Shown here: piece by piece, positions 44,606-54,186 of the stretch | Layout: each line of letters opens with the position of its first letter | Position numbering within the stretch: position 1 is the first letter of the stretch | Assembly (NCBI GenBank): GCA_007026445.1 | Contig: VDMD01000030.1 | Span: forward strand, 124,001 to 188,000 | Direction of reading: 5' to 3' | DNA length: 64,000 nucleotides | Source: Schizophyllum amplum | Lineage: Eukaryota; Basidiomycota; Agaricomycetes; Agaricales; Schizophyllaceae | Program-made: the position numbers and the translations under genes | The notes under the pieces: model-generated | Told to the model about the DNA's origin: nothing | Seen by the model: only the letters and a program-made list of their open reading frames with translations | Databases searched by the model: none

Positions 44606-44907
44606 GTGACAGCGGTTAAGCAGGTCCTGCCAGAGATATCCGAGAACTAGTAGTAGCTGTATCATCACGTTCCGCCGCTCGCGAAGGCCTCGATATGAGC
44701 GGTCGGAATACACGCGTATCTCGAGCTCAGAAGGCTTTGTAACTGACGGGACCGCACACGTGCTTTTCACGTGACATGGGCCACCGACGCGCTTCAGTAT
44801 CAGTCACGTCACGCACGCGCACCGTTGATCTAACCACCACGACGACTTGGCCCAACTGGGGCGCTGTAAAACTTGAAAAGGCCGGTCCTTTTTTGTCGAC
44901 GCTTATT
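44606..44907 (+). promoter_or_regulatory. FunK1-fragment promoter region
   Basis: From about 44760 the DNA matches the upstream region of the FunK1 gene at 50961 (gggccaccg, cagtcacgtcacgcac, caccgttga, ttggccca), including a CACGTGA/GTCACGTCACG motif. The TATA position reads gctgtaaaact here and gctataaaagt there, so the box is mutated. Confidence 0.55.
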
Positions 44908-45119
44908 ATGGCTGACGATGATTCAGATTCTGGCCAGCAACTCGGCTTCGCCGCCGCCGCCGAACGTCTACTATCTGCGACGTGCCAGTGACATCTTCGC
45001 CACTAACGTCGTTATGATGCTTGCGTAGAACGTTGCTCCTCTTGTCACTGGTACCAGGAAAGTTCTCAGTGTTTTTGCAAGCAATCCTCAATCACCCCTC
45101 CGTTTCTGCCGCGCTTCGC
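44908..45119 (+). pseudogene. 5' fragment of a FunK1 kinase gene cut by the inner arm edge
   Basis: ATG at 44908 encodes MADDDSDSGQQLGFAAAAERLLS, matching the start of the FunK1 gene at 50961 (MADDDADSGQPLGL). The first intron's donor has lost GT (ctgcgacg versus ccgtgcgtcg) though the acceptor is kept (ttgcgtag). Exon 2 continues through LVTGT and stops matching at about 45120, exactly where the inner inverted duplication begins. The rest of this kinase is absent. Confidence 0.75.
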
Positions 45120-45534
45120 CTGTCGGGAAATGAGGGCTGCGCTTTCACGATATAAATACAACATTCTTCCTAGGTTTCAACTCTTGGTATACACAATTTT
45201 GTCGAGAAGCGGCTTACATAATATGCTTCACAGCTTCAAGGTCTCCTTCAGCGTCGTCCAGCGGTGGCCCTCCCACAACCCATTTGCGCCGCCACTACCG
45301 TCGCCGTCTACCAGCTTCGTCTCCGTGTTAAGGTATCCCTTCTCTACGAGCGTCTGGAGCTGATCGAGGAAGAACATCCCGGACACACCCTCCGGGGCGG
45401 GGATAACGTCCACCTTCTCAACGGGAGCCCCGAGGACAGCGCCGAGCTCGTTGAGCGTGACGCGTTCCCCTTCGATGCGCACGGCTTTGTCTGCGAGAGC
45501 AGACAGAGGGTGATGCGTGACGACGTGGGCAACG

Positions 45535-47117
45535 CTGCCTAAGCTATCTCTCCGTTACAACAACGACACGTGTGGGAAAGAGAGGCAGAGAGAAACTCTC
45601 TACTCTCTGCGAGTGAGGATCCGTGAGGTTCAGGCTCACCGGATCCAAGACTCGAGGGTGGGTGGGGGGTGAGAAAAGAGGATGGATTGGGAGGTGCTGC
45701 GCGAGCAGAATGGCGTAGAGGACAAGAGGGGAAGACTGCTGATCGGGCGTCGATGCCGCTTAGTCAGCATGTGTTGTTCTCTTCCTCCGCAGGCTCCCTC
45801 AGAGAACAACTGTCAGCTGCCTAAGCTATCTCTCCGTTACAACAACGACACGTGTGGGAAAGAGAGGCAGAGAGAAACTCTCTACTCTCTGCGAGTGAGG
45901 ATCCGTGAGGTTCAGGCTCACCACAATGCGAGTACATCTGCAGATGCACGAGCCAGACGGAACCTCAGGATCCGTCTCACCCACCAACGGTACCGTCATT
46001 CAGCCCACAGTGACGAAGTCACGAACGTCAACTTCAACTGTAAGTCACGTGACAAAACTCATGACTGTTGAAATTCCGCCGGGCCCTGAATAGTAGCAAG
46101 AGTCTGCGTATCAATATCCTTAGACAATGACAATTCCATCCTCGCGCGAGAACTCGCAGCCACGTTTTCACGAGTGCATCTTCCGAAACGAGGCAACTGT
46201 GGTGCCTCGCAAGGTCTCTCGAGTGAAAAGAAGCATACGAAGTTCACGCCGGGCAATCATGTAGCGCCTGGCAGATGCGGATTACATCCGACTTCGCACC
46301 AAAAGTCCCCGAGGAACATGGTCGAAGATGGTCGAGCGGCAAGGTAGATCTTCAGTCACTTCGCACCCCTTCAGATCACGTGACACAAAACGGACGCTCG
46401 CAAGCATGGACACCATATAGCGAGACCGCAAGGTACGCAGGAGGGGAAAGAAGAGGTGGGGGGAGGGAGGCAATGCAGGGCCGGTTCAAAATCAGACAGC
46501 GCAGACGAGATCCTGGTGAGGTCACAGAGAGCAGGGCGCTGACGAAGAAATAGGGGTAGCAGCGCACCTAAGATTGCAGTTGTTTTTGCCTTCGGGTGCA
46601 GCCTCGCAGGACATCCATGCCTGTGGGCCATACCCCAGGGTATTTCCTTGAGCGCCGAGGCCATACAACAGTGTACAAACAGTGTATGCCTATGAACACC
46701 GAGGCCATGCGACACGGCATGCCTATGAACACCAAGGCCATGCAACAAGACATGCCTTATGAACACCAAGGCCATGCAACACGACATGCCTATAAGGCCA
46801 TGCAACACGGCATGCCTATGAACACCGGGGCCATGCAACACGACATGCCCATCACCACTCCGGCTGCACATCGCAGCTAGGGGCTCGGGCTATACTCTGC
46901 GGTATACCCTCCACGACACCTCCAGCACATCGCTGGAGGCAGGGGCGCACCAGAGGTACGCCCCTCGAGATGAGAAAAGAGGATGGATTGGGAGGTGCTG
47001 CGCGAGCAGAATGGCGTAGAGGACAAGAGGGGAAGACTGCTGATCGGGCGTCGATGCCGCTTAGTCAGCATGTGTTGTTCTCTTCCTCCGCAGGCTCCCT
47101 CAGAGAACAACTGTCAG
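45535..47117. mobile_element. Compound insertion: two head-to-tail copies of an undescribed CTG..CAG element
   Basis: The empty site on the left reads gggcaacg/aagcctatgg; here 1,583 bp lie between those halves. The insert consists of unit 1 (45535-45816, 282 bp) and unit 2 (45817-47117, 1,301 bp). Both start with the same 106 bp (ctgcctaagctatctctccg..) and end with the same 147 bp (..gagaacaactgtcag). Unit 1 has 29 bp between these ends and unit 2 has 1,048 bp. Terminal five bases are inverted with one mismatch (CTGCC / GTCAG). No target duplication, no transposase frame and no reverse transcriptase are visible. It looks like a non-autonomous element and its internally deleted derivative joined directly. 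Superfamily unknown. Confidence 0.75.
46620..46870 (+). repeat. 36-bp minisatellite inside the inserted element
   Basis: Units of about 36 bp (atgcctatgaacaccaaggc, catgcaacacgac) occur six to seven times, some shortened. It would encode a repeating MPMNTxAMQ peptide on the plus strand, but no start/stop context suggests a gene. Confidence 0.8.
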
Positions 47118-47834
47118 AAGCCTATGGTGCGCGCGTCAGTTTCTCTCATCTGGCACCCTTATATCACGGATTTACCTCCTACGTCATCCATGCTCGTAGT
47201 GGAGAACGGTGTGTCTCCCTTGACCGAGCTTAAAATGTTGACCTTTTTGTTGGTGCCGAAGCCGACAACCAGCTCAAGATACTCTTGGAATATGCCCGGC
47301 TGTGGCATGGTCAGCTACCTAGTGTGGGGGCGCTTCCCTCAACACTCACGAAGACGCGCATGGACGGAAGACCGATAGACTGCAGATGATCTGAGAAGCA
47401 GATAGGTTAAAGCGTCTTCTCACCAGGCTCGCCACCAAATGCTGCTCACCTGCAACCTGTATCTTCACCTGCAAAAAGGATGGCACCTCCGGAAGCCCCT
47501 TGGAGATGCACCCGTACTCGCTGGGCACGAACAGTTTCACCCCGGCGGCCTTTGCTGCGTCCGCAAGCGAGATTTGGCCCAGAATGGCAACGCTGTTGAC
47601 CGAGGATATGACGACTTGAACCCTGTGCTCGCTCAGGATGGCGGCAGTTGCGTCGACGTCCGCGTAGTCGATGCCGGCATGGGCGACGTTCTCTGGCAGG
47701 TATTCCGGCCGGGCGGTGGTAGCCCGTGTGAGGACAAGGACGGAGACGCCAGGAGTGGCGGCGAGAGTGAGGACAATAGCCTTGCCTATAGCGCTCTGGG
47801 CTCCGGCCACGGCGATGGACTTGAATGTAGACAT

Positions 47835-48279
47835 GATGTCGGACGTTGTGCTGGCGGTAGCGAGGAATCTGATGAGGGGCTAGGAGAAGGAGAGATATGA
47901 GAAGGACGAACATCTGACCTGTTATATAGGTTTCTGCTACTGTGCATCAAATGAAGATTGCCTGCCGCGTCAGTTCGACATTGTCTGACCAATCGCGTGT
48001 CATACTATTAGTGACAATCGGCGAAAGGCGCGCGTGCAGATGCCGAACTTGAGTCGCCGAGGCCACTGGGGCAGCAAAAATGCCGTTCGTGGTTGCGTCG
48101 CAGTGCGCTGCCAAGCTGCACATTGTAAGAAAGCTGACTGATACAGTAGGGTGCTTCTTTCTACATATAAGTATGCTGACTCAGGCGCTCTACAACCTAT
48201 GGCGTTAGCAGTGGTGCCAACGAGTCGAGTTCGAGTCGAGTTGCAACTCGTGATGTAACTCGGTTGGCGACGCGCAGAT
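47835..48279 (-). promoter_or_regulatory. Promoter of disrupted reductase 2 copy
   Basis: Mirror of 19086-19527, including ttatatagg (the TATA box on the minus strand at about 47922-47930). Confidence 0.6.
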
Positions 48280-48467
48280 CGCGGCTCGGGTATGCCACGC
48301 CACCATGATTGGATCTTGACCGCGCTGTCCTGCTTCCGCTTGAGTGTCCGACGCTCGAGACGCCGTGCCTTCGCCTGGTCGAGCAGCGCCGACTGCGAGG
48401 ACGCGCCGGACGTGCCTCCCAGGTTGATCTTCCGCCGTCGCGAGTCTTCGAGCAACGACGGCTGCAT
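48280..48467 (-). pseudogene. 5' fragment of HECT gene (right inner arm)
   Basis: Mirror of 18892-19085: ATG at 48467, MQPSLLEDSRRRKINLGG, through AVKIQSWWRGIPEPRS. One base change relative to the left removes the stop that follows LQCAA, so a chimeric 155-codon frame stays open to 48000. That extra frame is promoter DNA and is unlikely to be meaningful. Confidence 0.8.
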
Positions 48468-48801
48468 TATAGAGATATCAGATATGCAGTAATGTCACAT
48501 GTGGGTATGAGGAAAGGAAGAAGTAAACAATGCCGACGGAGTCCAAGAAGAGAACAATGAATCAGCGGAAGGCGTGCGTCACCGGGCACCCACGTCGGTA
48601 GATCGGGCCGGTGATGCGACAATGCTTCCGACGATTTCCGCGGGGCTACTTAAGTATCCTAACTTGAACTTTCACCGTCTTTTTCTTCATCCCGTCTGTT
48701 TGCCACCATGAGCTCCGATAGCCTCTCACGACTACGCTTTGATCTAGAACTCGAGAGCTTGAGAGCGTTGTGCCATCTCGTAGACCAACTCATGGGCTAC
48801 T

Positions 48802-50376
48802 ATGCTCAACATACTCGCTGGCCGTGATACGAACCCACCCGCGGAGGATCGTGCGCTCTTCGTACGCGAACTGTGCCGGTTGACTGCGGATACGCGATCA
48901 CTCTATCGCGTTACTGCACAGCAAACGAGCTTCTTGTCAAGACTCACAATAGACCCTCGTTTGTTGGCAGACACATGGAGTCGACACTTCGGACTGCTCA
49001 CGGACCTCGTCTACCTGCCCGAGATCCGCCAGTCGAGGCTGAAAATCCCTCGAAAGGCGATAGTCGCCGTCATGTCTGCTGGGCGTCGCCTCTGCGCCGG
49101 CGACTTCAAGAGCCGCGAAACCGCGGGGGACGCCGTTGGCCTAGTCGGCACCATGTGCTATGTAGCTAGAACAAACCACACGCTCATGCATGCCGTCAAA
49201 GCAGGTCTCTTTGACCTTCTTTGCGAACTCGACGATATGCTCGACAGGCGCACGATCGCGCAGATCGTTCCCTTATTTTGCTCCTGCCTCCTAACGGCAA
49301 AAGTCATGCACGCCTTCTCCCAGCGGTACGCGTTTCCTCTTGCTGTCGGAGGGCCGAGACGGCCGTCGCCGACGTGGAGGGATATTGCGGAGACCTTCAA
49401 CCTGTACCACGTGCTATACATCCGGAGCTTCCAGGAGAAGAGCTGGAGACGGTCTATGCCATGCTGGAACGTACAGGTGGGTCGGGGCCGTCTTTGCCTC
49501 TAGCAGTTCTGATACTAATATATTTGCACTGTAGGGCCCCCATCATGACATGGTGCGCATCTGCCCGTGCGGCGCGCATGCCTACTGCTCCGGTAGTTGT
49601 CAGCGAATGCACTGGAATGCCGGGCATCGACGCGAATGCAGCTACGCGTCCTTCGACGGTCCGTGCGGTTTACAAGGTGCGCTATCGTCTCATCCCAGCC
49701 TGACCCATACTCCATCCAACACGCCGTTGCTTACAACGATGCAGGCGCCGTCTCCCTCTCGGATATCATATACATCAGTAACATCGTGCAGGAGTATGTC
49801 TCGCTAGCCAGAGCCGAGATGGCACAGAGATTGGAGCCCTTGTTCGAGCAAGCGAGCGACACGGAGCAGGCCATCATCAGGCTGGATCTTACGGAAGTTT
49901 CTGCCTGCGCCGCGGTGTAAGTTCTTCGGGTCGGACAGGACCGCCACCGCATCCGATTGCGTGTTGTGTTCAGTATGGCAGGAGCTTGTGTTGATCGCGA
50001 CTTACCGTTCACATACGATGCGCGGTACTGTACCGGCATGACCACATGTTCACATAACGCGTAACGGGGGCCTCTGAACTGAACCTAAGCCGGTTCCGTA
50101 ACGCGTAACGGCGGGTTTTTTGAGACGCCACATGGCTTAAATAATCGCATTTTAGCTCAAAATTTCGTATTTTTTGTTCATTCGAGCGCTAAACGCATTG
50201 TTTTGCTCTTCTGAGTACGTTAGGTCCTCCAAATATGTCAATTTTTGCTTTATAACGCGTTGGAAGGCCGGTCCGGGCCTCCGTGAACTACGCTCAGGAG
50301 TTGTTCACAGCGTAACGCGTAACGCCCAGTGAACTTACGGTCATGCCGGTACAGTATTTCGGCCTCTAACTTCATC
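48802..50376 (+). pseudogene. MYND zinc-finger gene, right copy, frameshifted and interrupted by a mobile element
   Basis: Exons 48802-49476, 49535-49676 and from 49745. Exons 1-2 match the left copy (MYND finger ICPCGAHAYCSGSCQRMHW). Exon 3 keeps the 34 bases missing on the left (SNIVQEYVSLAR), but one extra T (gaagtttctg versus gaagttctg, near 49905) ends the frame at 49920 as LTEVSACAAV. Further on, a 327-bp TA-flanked element splits the tail (RDLPFTYDAR | YFGL). An 18-base stretch present on the left (ttcctattgcagactagg region) is also altered. Left and right copies are thus broken at different places. The upstream Kozak ATG (48708) opens only a 39-codon frame (MSSDSLSRLRFDLELE) out of phase with exon 1. 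Confidence 0.75.
50028..50354. mobile_element. 327-bp inverted-repeat element (MITE) with TA target duplication
   Basis: Ends are CTGTACCGGCATGACC and its perfect complement (16 bp), with weaker inverted similarity inside. It is flanked by TA on both sides (50026-50027, 50355-50356), while the left-arm empty site has a single TA (gcggTAtttcgg). Internally AT-rich, with the palindromic word TAACGCGTAACG repeated near both ends and once further in. No coding capacity. TA duplication and short size fit a non-autonomous Tc1/mariner or pogo-type element. Confidence 0.9.
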
Positions 50377-50607
50377 GTTCAAGGTCCTACCGCGCTGATG
50401 ATTATGCTCAATGTTCCGACGAAATACCAGAGGCGAGGATGTGATATAAACCGAGTTCACATAGGATGTCGCATTTTTGGAATCACCGTACATACGAAGT
50501 TCTAGAGCAATTTCTGGAGCTTTTCAATTCTCTCGCTGCCGTTCGACCTGCAGTTCGTTCCCTGGCGTCTTTCCCGCTTCCGCTCGGGCACATCCTCGTT
50601 AAATGAG

Positions 50608-50960
50608 AATTTAGCATTTAGCACGCTGCATGCAGGAGGCAAGCATACTAACATCTTTCACCCTGGCTGTAGTCGAGGATCTATGAGCCATCTTGCACGA
50701 CTGCCTATTCCAGCAAATCCTTGCGAGTATATCATATTGAGGCTTGATTCCCTCCCGAGATGCATGATGATTGGCTGATGTCGTAAGTCACGAGACAGTG
50801 CACGTGACTTACACGTGATCTGGGCCACCGCTTGACGCGTTTCCGTGTCAGTCACGTCACGCAAGCACACCGTTGACTCAACCACCACGAGGACTTGGCC
50901 CATCTCAGGCGCTATAAAAGTTGTAAAGGCTGGTTTCCTCCTTTTTCGTCAACTCTCATC
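50608..50960 (+). promoter_or_regulatory. FunK1 copy B promoter
   Basis: TATAAAA at 50913-50919, 42 bp before the ATG. Upstream are gtgcacgtgacttacacgtg (two CACGTG-like E-boxes, about 50800) and cagtcacgtcacgc. The stretch from 50800 onward matches the promoter of the FunK1 fragment at 44.76 kb. The first 150 bp (50608-50760) show nothing recognisable. Confidence 0.6.
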
Positions 50961-53591
50961 ATGGCTGACGATGATGCAGACTCTGGCCAGCCACTCGGCC
51001 TCGCCGCCGCCGCCGAACGTCTACTATCCGTGCGTCGTGTGATATACTTTGCCGCTAACGTCGTTCTGATGCTTGTGTAGAACGCTGCTCCCCTTGCCAC
51101 TGGTACCAGGAACCTTCTCAGTGCTGTTGAAAGCGAGCCTCAACCATCCCCTCATTTCTGGCGCGCTCCTCTGCCTGTGTCCAAACGCAAGAGCAAAACG
51201 GCCAGCTTACCCCACGGCGTCAATACCCTCGCTCAGCAAACAACGCCGTCAACCCAGCAAGGGGTCCGAGCACTTCGCAGTCGTGTTATTATGCACAAAG
51301 TCATGAACGACGAGCTGGGGCGTGGTATACAAAACATGCCCGACCTCATCAAGACCCTCTTCCCCGACGAGGCCTTCGCGATCGCACCCAAGTTCGTTCT
51401 CGCAGCTATGCCCGTCTCCATGTACGATCGTAAGACGGGCAAATGGACAAGTCGTCCCGACTTCGACTTGCAAGGGAAGGAGCAGGAAGTCGCTACGTTC
51501 TTCAATAACATCATACACGTCGCGGAGACGTGCTACCGCTTGAAGGGCAAGGATATCCCCGGAAATGAGACACGCCGTTGGAGCGCCGACTGCACCAACA
51601 ACATACTGCCCGGCGGACCCACCCCTCGGAAGCCCGATCTGTTCTTGATTCCCGAAGGCGAGCCTCAGGAGTGGAAGAACGTCCTTGCGGCCGGTCAAAT
51701 CAAGAGTGAGGCCCATGCAATCGTGAAGATCGAACGCCAGCTGCAGGATAGCGCGTACAACTGCTTCGCTACCCGGACGATCTCATGTCACACATCGAGA
51801 TTGGACTCGTCCTAGACAGATTCTGGGTCACCGTCTTCGACCGCGCCGGCTGCGTGCATTCGTTCCGGGGGAATGTTGACGAGGATGCGTCCTATCTCGT
51901 CCGTGTTATTGTAGGGCTCGCCCTACTCGATCGCTCTCGCCTAGGCTACGACCCCTCCGTGAAGACTCTGTCGGATGGGCGACGCGCTATCGCCGTCAAC
52001 GATGTCACCTACCAGATCCTGGAGACTCTATTCATCAGCGACGTACTACGTGGTCGCGGCACGGTTTGCTGGCATTGCCGTCCTCTTGGTGAAGAGCGCG
52101 ACGACGACGACGTTGTCATCAAGAGCCTCTGGGCGGACCAAAGTCGATTGCATACTGAGGCCGATTTCTTACGTATTGCGGGCAACATCAAGGGCATCTC
52201 GACCCTTGTCGCCGAGGAGGCCGTTATGGAGGGCGACAAACCACGATCCACGACTACGATCCGACAGGCGTTGTGCGACCATGATAGGGAGGACGAGTTC
52301 AATGCCATCGAAGTACGCCATCATTACCGGCTGGTCCTCAAGCCCTTCGGTATTCACGTCGAGCACTTTGCGTCAAAGAAAGAGCTTTTGAGCGTTCTGA
52401 AAGATTGCATTGAAGGTACGTGCTAACTTCATTCTGGCATCAAACCATTCTGACAGTGGCGTAGCTCACGAAAAGCTGGTATACGAGCGGCACGTACTAC
52501 ACTCCGATATCAGCGACAACAACGTCATGATACGCGCCAAGGGTGAAGAGAACGGTCTACGCAAGGGTCTTCTGATCGACCTCGACTACGCGTCGCTGAT
52601 CGGCCAGAAGCGCAATAGGACGGCTATTGCCCATCGCACCGTACGTCTCTGCCTTTTGCACATTTGATGTCTTCATTGACCTGTGGCTCAGGGTACTCTC
52701 CCATTCATGGCGTGGGAGATTCTGAAATATGGCGATGAAATTCCTCACGAACCCCGTCACGACCTGGAGTCCTTCCTCTATGTCCTCATCTGGACCTGTG
52801 TTTGCTACGCGGGACCCAACTGCACGTATCGCAAGGACTTCGACGTCATGCAGACTCGCCTCGCCCGGTGGCTCGACTTGACTGCTCTCATGAGCGAGAT
52901 CGGCGGCGCGAAGAACGAAATCATGTGTTTCCCGACGAAAGACACTGTCGCGGACAAATTTCCTGAATTCCTGGATGAAGTCTTCGATCCATACTTTGAG
53001 GACCTCAAGCCATGCGTCCGCGAGCTGCGCGAGATTATATTCGGGGAGGAGTTCACGGATCCCCGCCAGATGCACGTCGAGGTTCGCGAGATTTTGCAGC
53101 GTCACATCGACAAGCTCTCGCATCCCGACTCTGACCCGGCTCCTGACCAACGCATGGGTGCGCCGTACATGCGGCCGAAGAAGGTCGCAGGCACCAAGAG
53201 GACCGCTGGGCGTGCCGACGGGGTCCCTGAATTCATACGGGAGCAAGTGGACGATGTCGAGCTCCAAGAGGCTGAAGAGTTCGCCGGACTGATCACCTTA
53301 CCGCCTCAGACAACGAGCCAGACGAACTCCGCCGCACCATCTGGAGCACCTGGTTCTGCGCAAGCCCCCATACCAGCTGAAGCGCCCGCTCTGCGCCCCA
53401 TACGCCCTCTGAGGGGGGCTCGCGGCTCGAGTCTATCCGATGCTGCTATAGTCGGCAGGCTTCGCACGTCGGGCGAGGCCGGTGTTCTCCACTCGTACAA
53501 CGAAGATGTTCTGGAGCGGGAGCGGGAGAGGCGCCAGGGATCGAGCTACAGGTCGAACGGCAGTGAGACGAAGCGCCAGAAACTGCTATAG
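50961..53591 (+). CDS. FunK1-type fungal protein kinase (copy B), full length but with one apparent frameshift
   Basis: Exons 50961-51026, 51081-52415, 52465-52640 and 52692-53591, about 825 codons. The N-terminal FunK1 region includes FFNNIIHVAE and RRWSADCTNNILPGG, RKPDLFLI and IVKIERQLQDSAYNCFATR. At about 51776 the frame must slip by one base (acccggacgat; one more G would give TRDDLMSH) to continue into HIEIGLVLDRFWVTVFDRAG. The kinase core has a LHSDISDNNVMI catalytic loop and LIDLDYA, then GTLPFMAWEIL and HDLESFLYVLIW. The C-tail has a basic segment and PLRGARGSSLSD. Introns 3 and 4 are at the same places as in copy A. The slip lies in a G run and could be an assembly error. It is flanked by the recent inner arm on the left and converges with the disordered-protein gene on the right. 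Confidence 0.85.
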
Positions 53592-54186
53592 AATTCTTTA
53601 TATTGTGATTTCAGGAATGGGATATATTATGATTGATTGGGATAAGTATTCATGCTCGCCTCTGGTCTTCCTGGAAACATGTCTCGCAGCAGGCCTGCAC
53701 GGTCCTCATATTGTGCTGATTATGTACTGTATTGCTGCGCTTGAACAGGCTATGGGACTCTTCGCTAGAACTCAAGGTACAACTTGGACTCGACGTCGCA
53801 GTCGAGGTTCGAATTTTCGAAGTTTGATATCATGCTTGACCTCGTATGTACTAGCAGTAGTACACTTTGGTCACTACATAATCAGTCTGCATTGAATTCG
53901 ATGGAGCAGTACTATAAGTCGGAGGTGCAGTACGGTAGGCTACAGTATGTCTCTAACTGACAGTACGAGGTACACTCGTCGTACGCGCTACACACATTAT
54001 ACATACATGTCGTGAGGTACAGTATATGAGCATGGGGCCTTCCCTTGGCCGGTCGTCCTGATAGTTCCATGCATATCGATATGATGAGTCTTCCCTACTG
54101 TTTAAACCGCAGGCTTTCCTGCTGTCGCGCCCGCTCGCTTGGGCAGCTCAACGCTGACTCACGGCGTCCACGTTGGGACCGTCAAA
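53592..54186. other. Shared 3' region of convergent genes
   Basis: FunK1 copy B and the disordered-protein gene end facing each other. AT-richer DNA with repeated gcagtac/agtacta words (53890-54030). No gene is seen. The last 150 bp match the DNA following the left disordered-protein gene. Confidence 0.5.

Larger units (their letters stand above)
45228..47834 (-). pseudogene. NmrA-like reductase 2, right copy, disrupted by an insertion in exon 4
   Basis: Near-identical copy of reductase 2. Exon 1 starts at 47834 (MSTFKSIAVAGAQSAIGK) and exons 1-3 are intact down to the first five bases of exon 4 (47122-47118). A 1,583-bp insertion follows, and the remainder of exon 4 resumes at 45534 and ends with the normal stop near 45228. 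Removing the insertion restores the left sequence exactly, without duplicated or lost target bases. The product would be truncated after TTSMDDVGG, losing the C-terminal substrate domain. Confidence 0.9.
45120..50607 (-). repeat. Inner inverted duplication, right arm
   Basis: Reverse-oriented copy of 17111-20660, length 5.49 kb because of the 1,583-bp insertion (45535-47117) and the 327-bp element (50028-50354). Both insertions have exact empty sites in the left arm, so they arrived after the duplication (or were absent from the copied chromosome). Confidence 0.9.

Noticed and set aside
45535..45816. Solo LTR (TG..CA ends if trimmed by one or two bases)
   Set aside because: No flanking target duplication, no retrotransposon coding region in the longer unit, and the longer unit carries its extra DNA inside the putative LTR instead of between two LTRs.
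46620..46870. Repeat protein gene (MPMNTxAMQ units)
   Set aside because: Lies inside a mobile element, unit lengths vary and no conserved start or termination context exists.
45535..47117. Helitron insertion (no target duplication, head-to-tail units)
   Set aside because: Ends are CTG..CAG, lacking 5' TC and 3' CTRR with a hairpin, and the site is not A|T.
48000..48279. Chimeric 155-codon frame extending the HECT fragment
   Set aside because: The extension is reductase promoter DNA; the left copy has a stop there.
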